Made by a program: the position numbers and the translations under genes. This document shows positions 38,253-49,574 of a DNA stretch of 64,000 bases, piece by piece. The DNA lies in the NCBI RefSeq assembly GCF_003600155.1, contig NZ_QWLD01000032.1, positions 1-64,000 of the forward strand, given 5' to 3'. A model generated the notes under the pieces. That model saw only the letters and a program-made list of their open reading frames with translations. It ran no database searches and was not told the origin of the DNA. Source of the stretch: Nesterenkonia muleiensis (lineage in GTDB: Bacteria > Actinomycetota > Actinomycetes > Actinomycetales > Micrococcaceae). The first letter of the stretch is position 1. The number at the start of each line of letters is the position of its first letter.

Positions 38253-39881
38253 ATGAAGTGCAGCGACGAGCTACCCGCACCGGTTCTGCCGGATCACCTG
38301 GCCCCTCTGGCCCGGGAAGCGGAGCTCGCTGACGCGTGGAAGCAGCACGCGATGATGCGGAAGGCCGAAGCTGCCGCTGTCGAGTCCCTTCTGGCCTATA
38401 AGGCCCGGAAACTGGAAGAAGCCAAAGACAGGCATACCTTTCACCGCCGGGCTGTCGAAAAAGCCGTCCTCCAGGATGCCGCCGTGGTGCTGGGCATGAC
38501 CACCAGTGCGGTACGCAGATTCATGGAATCCGCCCTGTTTCTGCAGAACACACTGCCCAAGACCTGGGAGGCCTACAGGACCGGGGTCATTGACCTCAGC
38601 CGGGCCACACGCGCCGCCCAGGCAGCAGAGGACATCGCCCACCGGGACGATATCCTGCCGACCTTCGATGCTGAAGCAGCCGAAAAGACTCCGGGGATGA
38701 ACATCAGCGAGGTCGACCAATGGGTCAAACGCCGAGTTCCGGAGCTTGACACGGAGGCCTACAGCGCCCGGTGCGAACGGGCGAAGAAGAACCGCTATGT
38801 GGCTTTCACCCACCGCGACGACGGTATGACCAGAATCCACGCCCTACTGCCCACTGTCTCCGTGGTGGCCCTGGAGCGTGAACTGCAGGCTGAAGCCAGG
38901 ACAACCGTCAGGGGAAACCGCGACGCTGCGGCCGGCGGAACTGCCATCACCCAGAGCAGCGACCCGATCGATGACAGCGACGACGGAGGCCGGCTGTCTC
39001 TCACCCAGGCCATGGCCGATGCCTTTTCCGCCAGGCTGAGCGCTGCACCCGCAACGACCGTGCCCGGAGCAACCGTGCCCGGCAGAGTGGGACGCACCGC
39101 TGAGAGACACGAGCTGTCCGGCTCTGATGGTGAAAACGCCAGCGGTATCCCTAACCAGTACTCCGGCTCAGGCCCTCGCGCACCTATCAATGCGAAGATC
39201 GGCATCCTGGTCCCAGCTGAGACGCTCACGGGGCAGGGCAACGACCCTGCGGTCAGCGAGGACGGTTCCTTTGTCCTGCCCGCCGCAGAGGCCCGTCGAA
39301 TCGCGCAGGATCCCCGCGCCGATCACGACTGGTACGCCGCCGGGACAATCACCAGCGCTCAGGGCGAGGCTGAGATCAGTGCAGTGCTGCCGCTGAAAAG
39401 CCGGAGCGCCGCCAAGGGAGTCACCGGCGGATTCGGCTTATCCCGGGACGCCGATCTGCTGACCAAGACCTCACCATCCCGGTTCGCCGGTGGAAAGCTC
39501 AAAGAAGCCGTCCTGCTCAGAGACGGCCAATGCCGAGCACAGGGCTGCACCCGCCCTGCATGGAGCGGCGAGATCGACCACAGGACGCCGCACGAGCAAG
39601 GCGGTGCCACCACGGCAGCAAATCTGCAGACCCTCTGCAAAGAACACCACACCGTAAAATCCCACGGACTGCTGACCATGCCCGGAGAGAACGCCTCCGG
39701 TCACCAGCATCCTCCCGATGAACGGGCCCGCCCTTCCGGAACCAGCACATGGGACGAACCCCCTGACTGGCTCAGCGACCAGGGGCCACCACCAGCCTGG
39801 GCAGTCGGCAGCGCAGCGACCAGAACAAGGGACAGCACAGAAAGCCTGAACGGACAGCAGGTACCTGTACAGAGACACTGA
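38253..39881 (+). CDS. DUF222/13E12-family HNH endonuclease-like protein
   Basis: 542 aa. An N-terminal helical DUF222 region (about 30-250) is followed by a variable Ser/Thr-rich linker and a C-terminal HNH motif at about 425-470: Cys427-x4-Cys, EIDHRTPHEQGG, and NLQTLCKEHH. This is the REP13E12 family, multi-copy in many actinobacteria and thought to be mobile or selfish, with unproven nuclease activity. It has its own strong leaderless-type promoter, and its stop is 31 bp from convergent pdtaR. Confidence 0.88.
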   Translation: MKCSDELPAPVLPDHLAPLAREAELADAWKQHAMMRKAEAAAVESLLAYKARKLEEAKDRHTFHRRAVEKAVLQDAAVVLGMTTSAVRRFMESALFLQNTLPKTWEAYRTGVIDLSRATRAAQAAEDIAHRDDILPTFDAEAAEKTPGMNISEVDQWVKRRVPELDTEAYSARCERAKKNRYVAFTHRDDGMTRIHALLPTVSVVALERELQAEARTTVRGNRDAAAGGTAITQSSDPIDDSDDGGRLSLTQAMADAFSARLSAAPATTVPGATVPGRVGRTAERHELSGSDGENASGIPNQYSGSGPRAPINAKIGILVPAETLTGQGNDPAVSEDGSFVLPAAEARRIAQDPRADHDWYAAGTITSAQGEAEISAVLPLKSRSAAKGVTGGFGLSRDADLLTKTSPSRFAGGKLKEAVLLRDGQCRAQGCTRPAWSGEIDHRTPHEQGGATTAANLQTLCKEHHTVKSHGLLTMPGENASGHQHPPDERARPSGTSTWDEPPDWLSDQGPPPAWAVGSAATRTRDSTESLNGQQVPVQRH

Positions 39882-39912
39882 CGGATCAGTACAGCCAGGC
39901 AGAGTGCCCCGA

Positions 39913-40542
39913 TCAGCCCATCTGCTCGATGACCGTTTCGGCCACCTCACGCATGGTGAGCCGCCGGTCCATCGAGGTCTTCTGGATCCATCGGAAGGCC
40001 TGTGGCTCGCTCAGGCCCATCGTGGAGATCAGCAGCGACTTGGCCCGGTCCACCAGCTTGCGGGTCTCGAACTGTTCGGCCAGTGAGGAGACTTCCCTCT
40101 CCAGCGCGCGAAGTTCCTCGAACCGTGCCGCGGCGATCTCAATGGCCGGGATCAGATCGTTCTCACCGAAGGGCTTGACCACATAGGCCATTGCTCCGGC
40201 CTCACGGGCGGCCTCCACCAGGTCCCGCTGGGAGAACGCGGTGAGCATGACCACCGGGGCGATCTTCTCCTCAGCGATGGTCTTTGCCGCGGTGATCCCG
40301 TCCATGACCGGCATCTTCACGTCCATCACCACCAGGTCGGGCGTATGCTCGCGGGCAAGCTCCACGGCCCGCTCGCCGTTCTCCGCCTCACCAACCACCT
40401 GGTATCCGGCACCGGTGAGGATCTCCACGATGTCCAGCCGGATCAGCGTCTCATCCTCGGCCACCAGGACCCGTCGCTGCGTGCCCTCCGCAGTGCCTGC
40501 CTGATCCGGCGCAGCCTCGGGCGCCAGGTTCTCCTCTGTCAC
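39913..40542 (-). CDS. pdtaR: ANTAR-domain response regulator
   Basis: 209 aa. A receiver domain (about 23-135) has Asp30, phosphoacceptor Asp74, Thr101 and Lys123; a C-terminal ANTAR RNA-binding domain spans about 145-205. It closely follows the Rv1626/PdtaR type, which antiterminates at paired-hairpin RNAs after phosphorylation by PdtaS. The GTG start at 40542 has AAGGAG 4 nt upstream. Position near pyk, gltBD, lgt and trp is the conserved actinobacterial neighbourhood. The N-terminal 22 residues are a disordered acidic extension. Confidence 0.93.
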   Translation of the reverse strand: MTEENLAPEAAPDQAGTAEGTQRRVLVAEDETLIRLDIVEILTGAGYQVVGEAENGERAVELAREHTPDLVVMDVKMPVMDGITAAKTIAEEKIAPVVMLTAFSQRDLVEAAREAGAMAYVVKPFGENDLIPAIEIAAARFEELRALEREVSSLAEQFETRKLVDRAKSLLISTMGLSEPQAFRWIQKTSMDRRLTMREVAETVIEQMG

Positions 40543-40696
40543 ACGTCTCCTTCAATCACCAGTGCGGCGCAGGCCGCACCCCGGGGTGCCTCAGCACGAT
40601 TACAGTCGCCCTGATCCTACCGTCACCATTGCGGCAGCACATAGCTTCTCTGCGAGGATGCACTGCTGAATGCCCTTCTGCTGGCGGCTCATCGCA

Positions 40697-42835
40697 TCAG
40701 TCACCGATCATCAGCTGACGGATGTCCTCAGCGGTGAGCTGGCCGGACTCTGCGGCACCTGAACCGTCAAGCACCCGGTTGAACAGCTCCAGCTTGGACT
40801 CCTTGAGGGCCATCACCTTCGACTCGATCGTGTCCTTGGAGACCAGCCGGTAGACCATCACGCTGCGCGTCTGGCCGATCCGGTGCGCCCGGTCAATGGC
40901 CTGCTCCTCCGCCGCTGGATTCCACCAGGGGTCAAGAAGCACCACATAGTCTGCCTCCACCAGGTTCAGCCCGAAGCCCCCAGCCTTCAGCGAGACGAAG
41001 AACACCGACGCCGCGCCGGAGCGGAACTGCTCGATCACCGCCGCCCGGTCAGAAGTCCCACCGTCCAAATACGCGCTGCTGAGACCTGCCGAGACTGCTG
41101 CCTGACGCGCCTTGTCCAAGAACCGGGTGAACTGGCTGAGCACCAGCACCTGATGCCCCTCCCCCACCGCTTCCCGGAGCAGTCCCTGCAGGGCGCTCAG
41201 CTTGGCCGAAGGCGCACTGCCCTCATCCACCAGTTCCGGGTCCAGCGCCAGCTGGCGCAGAAGCGTCAGGGAGCGGAAGATCTCGAACCGGTTGACCCGC
41301 ATATTGTCCACCAGACCCAAAATCTTCTGCCGCTCCCGCTGCAGCCTGAGGTCATAGAGGCGCCGGTGCTCACTGTCCAGCTCCAGCTCCAGCACCTGCT
41401 CCTGCTTAGGCGGAAGCTCGGCAGCCACCCGGTCCTTGGTCCGGCGCAGCAGGAACGGCCTGAGCCGACGCTGCAGCAGCGCCAGCCTACCGGCGTCGCG
41501 CTCCTTCTCGATCGGGGTGCGGAAGACACGGCCGAAATCCTCCCGGCCGCCGAGCAGACCAGGGCAGGCGATCGAGGTCAGTGACCACAGCTCCTGCAGG
41601 CTGTTCTCCATCGGTGTGCCGGTGACCACCAGTTTGAACGGGGTGCGCAGCCGCCGGGCAGCCCGGTACCCGCGTGAGGCGTGGTTTTTGATCATCTGTG
41701 CCTCATCGAGCACCAGGCCCGACCAGCTGAGCGCGTCATAGGATTCGAACTCCAGGCGGAAGAGCCCATAGGAGACCACGACGACGTCGGCGCCGGCCAC
41801 TGCCTCCGCCAGACCGGTTCCGCGGCGGGCCTCCGTGGCGCTGATCATCACCACCGAAAGCCCGGGCGTGAAGACTGCCGCCTCCACCACCCAGTTGGAC
41901 ATCACCGAGGTCGGGGCGACGATGAGGAAGGGCGCTGCCTCCTGGTCCGCGTTGTGGGCCCGCTGAATCATCGCCAGTGTCTGCAGCGTCTTGCCCAGAC
42001 CCATGTCATCGGCCAACACCCCGCCGAGCCGATGCTCGAAGAGAAAGCTGAGCCAGCTGTAGCCGGCCTTCTGATAATCACGCAGCTCCGCCTGCAGGCC
42101 CGCAGGCTGCTCCAGCAGCTCCAGCCGCGTCTGATCAGTCAGCTGGGAGACGGACTGCCACCAGCTGTGCTGCTGGGCTGAGACCAGCTGCAGCTCCGCC
42201 AGCTCCTCCCAGAGGTCCACCTGATAGCGGCTGATCCGCAGCGGAGCACGGTGGTCGTTGAGGTCCCGTGCCTCTTGGATGATCCCGCGCAGGGCCTCCA
42301 GCTCGGGCGCGTCCAGGGCGAACCAGGTGCCCGAGGGCAGCACGAACATCGGCTCATCGCGGACCAACGCGGCGAAGAGCTCCCCGAAGTCGATCTCCTC
42401 GCCCTCGATGCTGACCCGCACCTGCAGATCGAACCAGTCACCGTCTACGGTGGAGGTGCCGATCTCCACCTGCGGGGCCTCCTGGGCGCGCCTGTGACCC
42501 GGGCCCAGCGGCGGCAGAACCAGGCCTGCGGCGATCAGCGTGGCTTCGGCATGGACGCATTCCGCCCCGGCACCTTCAGGTGAGCCCGGGCAACTGCAGG
42601 TGATGGAGGCGTCGTCGCGATGGTGGACGATGACGCGCTCATACCACGTGCCGGGCACCCCCGAGGCCACCACAGCCTCGATGCGCTGGGCCGCACCCTG
42701 CTGGTCCCGGCTGACGATGAAGACATCATCGGCCAGCTCAGCTGCCGCGGGGCTCGCTGTATTCACCGGCCTGGGGTGAGCGGGTTGGTGGGTGGTGTTG
42801 CCGTCTGATGGCCTCCGGGGTCTATGTGCTGCCAC
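40697..42835 (-). CDS. SNF2-family helicase with SWIM zinc finger
   Basis: 712-aa DEAD-like/SNF2 ATPase. An N-terminal SWIM zinc finger (Cys80, Cys82, Cys93, His95) is followed by an accessory region to about 245. The SNF2 core has motif I DDMGLGKT (276-283), motif II DEAQ near 380 and the helicase C lobe with the ARG-type QAIDRAHRIGQ motif near 660. It would be a DNA translocase in repair or transcription. It lies between tRNA-Leu and pdtaR, not in an obvious operon or defence cluster. Confidence 0.92.
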   Translation of the reverse strand: MAAHRPRRPSDGNTTHQPAHPRPVNTASPAAAELADDVFIVSRDQQGAAQRIEAVVASGVPGTWYERVIVHHRDDASITCSCPGSPEGAGAECVHAEATLIAAGLVLPPLGPGHRRAQEAPQVEIGTSTVDGDWFDLQVRVSIEGEEIDFGELFAALVRDEPMFVLPSGTWFALDAPELEALRGIIQEARDLNDHRAPLRISRYQVDLWEELAELQLVSAQQHSWWQSVSQLTDQTRLELLEQPAGLQAELRDYQKAGYSWLSFLFEHRLGGVLADDMGLGKTLQTLAMIQRAHNADQEAAPFLIVAPTSVMSNWVVEAAVFTPGLSVVMISATEARRGTGLAEAVAGADVVVVSYGLFRLEFESYDALSWSGLVLDEAQMIKNHASRGYRAARRLRTPFKLVVTGTPMENSLQELWSLTSIACPGLLGGREDFGRVFRTPIEKERDAGRLALLQRRLRPFLLRRTKDRVAAELPPKQEQVLELELDSEHRRLYDLRLQRERQKILGLVDNMRVNRFEIFRSLTLLRQLALDPELVDEGSAPSAKLSALQGLLREAVGEGHQVLVLSQFTRFLDKARQAAVSAGLSSAYLDGGTSDRAAVIEQFRSGAASVFFVSLKAGGFGLNLVEADYVVLLDPWWNPAAEEQAIDRAHRIGQTRSVMVYRLVSKDTIESKVMALKESKLELFNRVLDGSGAAESGQLTAEDIRQLMIGD

Positions 42836-42945
42836 GAGCCGAGACCTTAGCCAGCCGCGTCGCCTTTTTCGGAATCTGTATCAACTCATTCTCCACAGGT
42901 TAGATGTCACTACAGGTCAGACCGGTGTATCCTGTGAACAACGTG

Positions 42946-43027
42946 TACCCGAAGTGGGACTCGAACCCACACACCTTTCGGTACTCGATTTTGAGTCGAG
43001 CGCGTCTACCAATTCCGCCATTCGGGC
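42946..43027 (-). tRNA. tRNA-Leu (CAA)
   Basis: 82 nt with a long variable arm, as expected for leucine. Acceptor GCCCGAA pairs with TTCGGGT, the anticodon loop CTCAAAA gives CAA, the T-arm contains GGTTCGAGTCC, and no CCA is encoded. It lies 70 bp downstream of the ppsA stop codon on the same strand. Confidence 0.95.
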
Positions 43028-43097
43028 CCAGAGTGCAAGCACCCTGAACCCGTCCAGCTTACCGGTTGAGCCCTCAGGGAGCAGAATCGGCGCAGAT

Positions 43098-45476
<2,379 letters not shown>

Positions 45477-45501
45477 GTGCTCCTCCGTTGGGGTGTGTAT
45501 G

Positions 45502-46365
45502 TCAGTGAATCCGTACTGGGGACTTCCTCAGGCCCATCCTCTGGAGAATCACCGCGGCAATCTCCTCCACGCTCTTATTCTGCGAGTTCAGGAAGGGAAT
45601 CTGGTGCAAGCCGTAGAGAGTCTCGGCCTGCAGCAGTTCGCGCCGGCACTGCTCAAGGCTGGCATAGGGGCTGCCGGGGCGGCGCTGCTGACGGACCTGA
45701 CTCAGCCGGTGCGCTGAGCTGGTCAGCCCGAAGCATCGTTCGGAATAGGGCCTCACCGGGCCCGGAAGCTGCTGGCCCGGGTAGTCGTCCTCGGTCAAGG
45801 GGTAATTGGCCACCCGCAGCCCGTGCTGCAGGGCAAGGTAGAGCGCGGTCGGGGTCTTGCCGCAGCGGGAGGGGGCGAGGATGATCAGATCGGCCAGCTC
45901 CAGCATTCTCAGGCTCTGGCCGTCGTCGTGCTCGACGGCGAACTCCACCGCCCGCATGCGGGCGTGGTAACGGTCCGTGTCCCCCATTCCGTGGGGGTGG
46001 GCGTGATCGCCCTGGGTGCGGGGCATGCCGAGTATGCGCTCAAGCTGATTGAGATGCTCGCTCAGGAGGTCGACGACGTTGCTCAGTCCGGCGGTCAGCA
46101 CCGCGGCGGCATCGACATTCCTGACGGTCATGAAGACCACTGCCTGCGGCATCCGCTCCGATATCTGCCGGACCACCTCACGGGCGGTGTCCACCGTATC
46201 GACGAAGGAGAAGGTCCGGCGCAGGAACCCAGCGTCAGGGAAGTGGACCAGCAGGGCGTTCCCCAGAGTCTCGGCCGTGATGGCGGTGCTGTCAGAGATG
46301 AAGCAGACCGGTAGTGGGGCGCTCGATGACGCGGTGACGGCGTCACTGCCTTGCTGATGGCCCAT
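45502..46365 (-). CDS. ppsR: PEP synthase regulatory protein (DUF299 kinase/pyrophosphorylase)
   Basis: 287-aa DUF299 protein that inactivates PEP synthase by ADP-dependent phosphorylation of a Thr next to the catalytic His and reactivates it by phosphate-dependent removal. The P-loop APSRCGKTP lies at about residues 162-170, and the N-terminal [12 protein letters not shown] segment at about 22-33 matches the family. It lies between pyk and ppsA, all on the minus strand. Confidence 0.95.
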   Translation of the reverse strand: MGHQQGSDAVTASSSAPLPVCFISDSTAITAETLGNALLVHFPDAGFLRRTFSFVDTVDTAREVVRQISERMPQAVVFMTVRNVDAAAVLTAGLSNVVDLLSEHLNQLERILGMPRTQGDHAHPHGMGDTDRYHARMRAVEFAVEHDDGQSLRMLELADLIILAPSRCGKTPTALYLALQHGLRVANYPLTEDDYPGQQLPGPVRPYSERCFGLTSSAHRLSQVRQQRRPGSPYASLEQCRRELLQAETLYGLHQIPFLNSQNKSVEEIAAVILQRMGLRKSPVRIH

Positions 46366-46440
46366 GTCGTCCCTGGATGGTGATGCCCGACGGCTGCACC
46401 CTCATGATATCAGCGCAGCAGGACCGGGCGAGCCGGCGCC

Positions 46441-47952
46441 TCAGCCGGGGCTTGCGGCGCTGGCCGCGGGCCAGGGGTGTATGGGCTCACGCTTCGGCAG
46501 CCCCCCGTCCCCTCTGATCACCGAGTGGGTGCTCGCATCGAAGACGTCACCTACTCGGTGCACCTTGACCATGTTGGTGGTGCCTGCCTGTCCGGGAGGT
46601 GAACCTGCGGCGATGACCACCAGATCACCAGTCTCAGCAATGCCCTCCTCCAGCAGCAGCTTGTCCACCTGCGCGGTCATCTTGTCCGTATGCGAGGCGA
46701 ACTCCACCCAGCGCGGCTGTACGCCCCAGGACAGGCACAGGATGTTGTGGGTGTGCTCGACGTGGGTGAAGGCGAAGATCGACTGCTTGGGCCGCAGCCG
46801 GGACAGCCTGCGCGCGGAGTCGCCGGAGCGTGTGAACGTGGCCAGATAGGCCACATCAAGCTGCTCGGCGATCTCATTGGCGGCTCGGGTGACGGCACCA
46901 CCGCGAGTCCTCGGCTTGGTGCCCAGCTGGGGGATCCGCTCCAGGCCTTTGACCTCAGTGGCCGCAATGATGGAGGCCATCGTCTTGACCGTCTGGACAG
47001 GATACTTGCCCACTGAGGTTTCTCCGGAGAGCATCACCGCATCTGCACCATCCAGCACGGCGTTGGCACAGTCGGAGGCCTCCGCGCGGGTGGGCCGGGG
47101 GTTGTCGATCATTGACTCCAGCACCTGGGTGGCCACAATCACCGGCTTGGCCCAGCGCCGGGCCAGCTCGACAGCACGCTTCTGTACCAGCGGCACTTCT
47201 TCCAGCGGCAGCTCGACTCCGAGGTCTCCGCGGGCGACCATCACCGCGTCAAAGGCATCGATGACGTCCTGCAGGGCCTCAACAGCCTGGGGCTTCTCGA
47301 TCTTGGCGATCACCGGGACACGGCGGCCCTCCTCATCCATGATCCGGTGTACGGCCTCAACGTCGGCAGCATCGCGGACGAAGGAGAGGGCGACCATGTC
47401 GAAGCCGGTGCGCAGTGCCCAGCGCAGGTCCTCTTCGTCCTTCTCGCTGAGCGCCGGCACCGAGACTGCCACCCCGGGAAGGTTGATGCCCTTGTTGTTG
47501 GATACTTCACCGGGAACCACCACCTCGGTGACGACGTCGGTGTCGGTGACCTCTAAAGCGCGCAGACTGACCTTGCCGTCGTCGATCAGCAGGGTGTCCC
47601 CGGGCTCAACATCCTCGGTGAGGGTCTTCAGCGTGGTGGAGCAGATCTCCTGGGTGCCTTCCACCTCTCGAGTGGTGATGGTGAAGCCGCTGCCCACGGA
47701 CAGGTAGTGCGGCCCCTCGATGAACCGGCCCAGCCGAATCTTCGGCCCCTGGAGGTCGGCGAAGATCCCGACGGCGCGGCGCAGATCTTTGGCCACCTCC
47801 CGCACTGTGCTGTAGGTGGCCTCGTGGACGTCGTAGTCGCCGTGGCTCATATTGACCCGGACCACGTCGACGCCGGTCTCGATCAGCTCCCGGGTCTTCT
47901 CATAGCCTGCTGTGGCAGGGCCGAACGTGGCAACGATTTTGGCGTGTCTCAT
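46441..47952 (-). CDS. pyk: Pyruvate kinase
   Basis: 503-aa glycolytic enzyme making pyruvate and ATP from PEP and ADP. The N-terminal KIVATFGPAT, the catalytic Lys in IAKIEKPQAV near 222 and MVARGDLGVELPLE with the metal-binding residues near 242-255 are present. The C-terminal effector domain is complete. Followed 75 bp later by ppsR and ppsA, which run and control the opposite reaction. Confidence 0.97.
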   Translation of the reverse strand: MRHAKIVATFGPATAGYEKTRELIETGVDVVRVNMSHGDYDVHEATYSTVREVAKDLRRAVGIFADLQGPKIRLGRFIEGPHYLSVGSGFTITTREVEGTQEICSTTLKTLTEDVEPGDTLLIDDGKVSLRALEVTDTDVVTEVVVPGEVSNNKGINLPGVAVSVPALSEKDEEDLRWALRTGFDMVALSFVRDAADVEAVHRIMDEEGRRVPVIAKIEKPQAVEALQDVIDAFDAVMVARGDLGVELPLEEVPLVQKRAVELARRWAKPVIVATQVLESMIDNPRPTRAEASDCANAVLDGADAVMLSGETSVGKYPVQTVKTMASIIAATEVKGLERIPQLGTKPRTRGGAVTRAANEIAEQLDVAYLATFTRSGDSARRLSRLRPKQSIFAFTHVEHTHNILCLSWGVQPRWVEFASHTDKMTAQVDKLLLEEGIAETGDLVVIAAGSPPGQAGTTNMVKVHRVGDVFDASTHSVIRGDGGLPKREPIHPWPAASAASPG

Positions 47953-48107
47953 GCCTGACCTTCACTGGTTGTCGAGCGGTACGGGGTGCGGCACGGCGTT
48001 GGGCCAGATCAGCGCTGGTTCCGGCGGCAGGGAAACCCCGCTCGCCTCTCGCCCGGCTGACGCCGAGCTTCACGCCTCAAGTCGGTACCCACGCTATGCG
48101 TGGCACC

Positions 48108-49574
48108 TCACTGACTCAAGCTTATCGCACGGTCGCTGGGAGCCACCGGAGCGGGCAGACGGGTGCTGCCCTCCAGGTACTGGTCCACCTTCGCCGCCGC
48201 TGCCCGGCCCTCGGCGATCGCCCAGACCACCAGGGAGGCGCCCCGGCCGGCGTCGCCGACGGTGAATACTCCCTCCACATTGGTCTGGTAGTCCTCTGCC
48301 CGGCCGATCGTGCCCCGGGAGGTGAAGTCCACCTGCAGCTGATCAGTGAGCGTCTGACTCTCCGCACCGGTGAACCCCAGGGCCAGCAGCACCAGGTCGG
48401 CGGGGATCTCCCGCTCGCTGCCGGGCTTAGGGGTGCGGGTGCCGTCGTCGTTGTACTGGGTCTCAGCCACCCGCAGGGCCCGGATATGGCCGTTCTCGTC
48501 TCCGAGGAACTCCACGGTAGAGGCCAGCCACTGGACCTCACCGCCCTCCTGGTGGGCGCTGGAGACCTCGAAGACCCGCGGATCCATCGGCCAGGGTTCG
48601 TGCTCGGCGCGCTCAGTGGGCAGCTCTTTGCCGATGGCCAGGGTGGTCACCGACTTGGCCTGATGACGGTGGGCGGTGCCGATGCAGTCTGCACCGGTGT
48701 CGCCGCCGCCGAGGATCACCACATGCTTGTCCTTGGCGTGAATCTGGTCCGGCACCTCGTCGCCGGCCACAGCCTTGTTCGACTGGACCAGGTACTCCAT
48801 GGCGAAGTGGACACCGCCCAGCCCCCTGCCGGAGATGGGCAGATCGCGCGGGACCATGGCACCGGTGGCGACGATGACGGCGTCGTAGGACTCCTGCAGG
48901 GCGTCCCAGGCGATATCGGCGCCGATCTCCGTGGAGGGGTAGAACCGGGTGCCCTCGGTCTCCATCTGGGTGACGCGGAAGTCGACCAGGCTCTTCTCCA
49001 TCTTGAAGTCCGGGATGCCGTAGCGCATCAGTCCGCCGATGCGGTCATCACGCTCATAGACGGCAACGGTGTGCCCGGCGCGGGTCAGCTGCTGGGCCGC
49101 GGCCAGGCCAGCTGGGCCGGAGCCGACCACGGCCACGGTCTTGCCGGTGAGCCGCTTGGGCGGAAGCGGCTCGACGTAGCCCTTCTCCAGGGCCTCGTCG
49201 GCGATCTCGGCCTCAGACTGCTTGATGGTGACCGCCGGCTGGTTGATGCCCAGCACGCAGGAGGTCTCACAGGGTGCGGGGCAGACCCGGCCGGTGAACT
49301 CCGGAAAATTGTTGGTCATATGCAACCGGTGGGACGCCTCCTCCCACTGGTCGCGCCAGATGAGGTCGTTCCACTCCGGGATGAGGTTGCCCAACGGACA
49401 GCCGGTGTGGCAGAACGGGATGCCGCAGTCCATGCACCGGCCGGCCTGGGTCTGCGTCACTCCCCGCTGCTGGCGCTCATAGACCTCTTTGAAGTCCATG
49501 ATGCGCACCGGCACCGGGCGCGAGGGCCGGTCCTGGCGTTCGCGGTGCTTGAGAAATCCACGCGGATCAGCCAC
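48108..49574 (-). CDS. gltD: Glutamate synthase small subunit
   Basis: 488-aa beta subunit of NADPH-GOGAT. It delivers electrons from NADPH through FAD and [4Fe-4S] centres. The N-terminal clusters are CMDCGIPFCHTGC and CPAPCETSC; FAD-binding GSGPAGLAAA and a second Rossmann site GGGDTGADC follow. The GTG start overlaps the gltB stop by 8 bp, so they are coupled. Confidence 0.97.
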   Translation of the reverse strand: MADPRGFLKHRERQDRPSRPVPVRIMDFKEVYERQQRGVTQTQAGRCMDCGIPFCHTGCPLGNLIPEWNDLIWRDQWEEASHRLHMTNNFPEFTGRVCPAPCETSCVLGINQPAVTIKQSEAEIADEALEKGYVEPLPPKRLTGKTVAVVGSGPAGLAAAQQLTRAGHTVAVYERDDRIGGLMRYGIPDFKMEKSLVDFRVTQMETEGTRFYPSTEIGADIAWDALQESYDAVIVATGAMVPRDLPISGRGLGGVHFAMEYLVQSNKAVAGDEVPDQIHAKDKHVVILGGGDTGADCIGTAHRHQAKSVTTLAIGKELPTERAEHEPWPMDPRVFEVSSAHQEGGEVQWLASTVEFLGDENGHIRALRVAETQYNDDGTRTPKPGSEREIPADLVLLALGFTGAESQTLTDQLQVDFTSRGTIGRAEDYQTNVEGVFTVGDAGRGASLVVWAIAEGRAAAAKVDQYLEGSTRLPAPVAPSDRAISLSQ

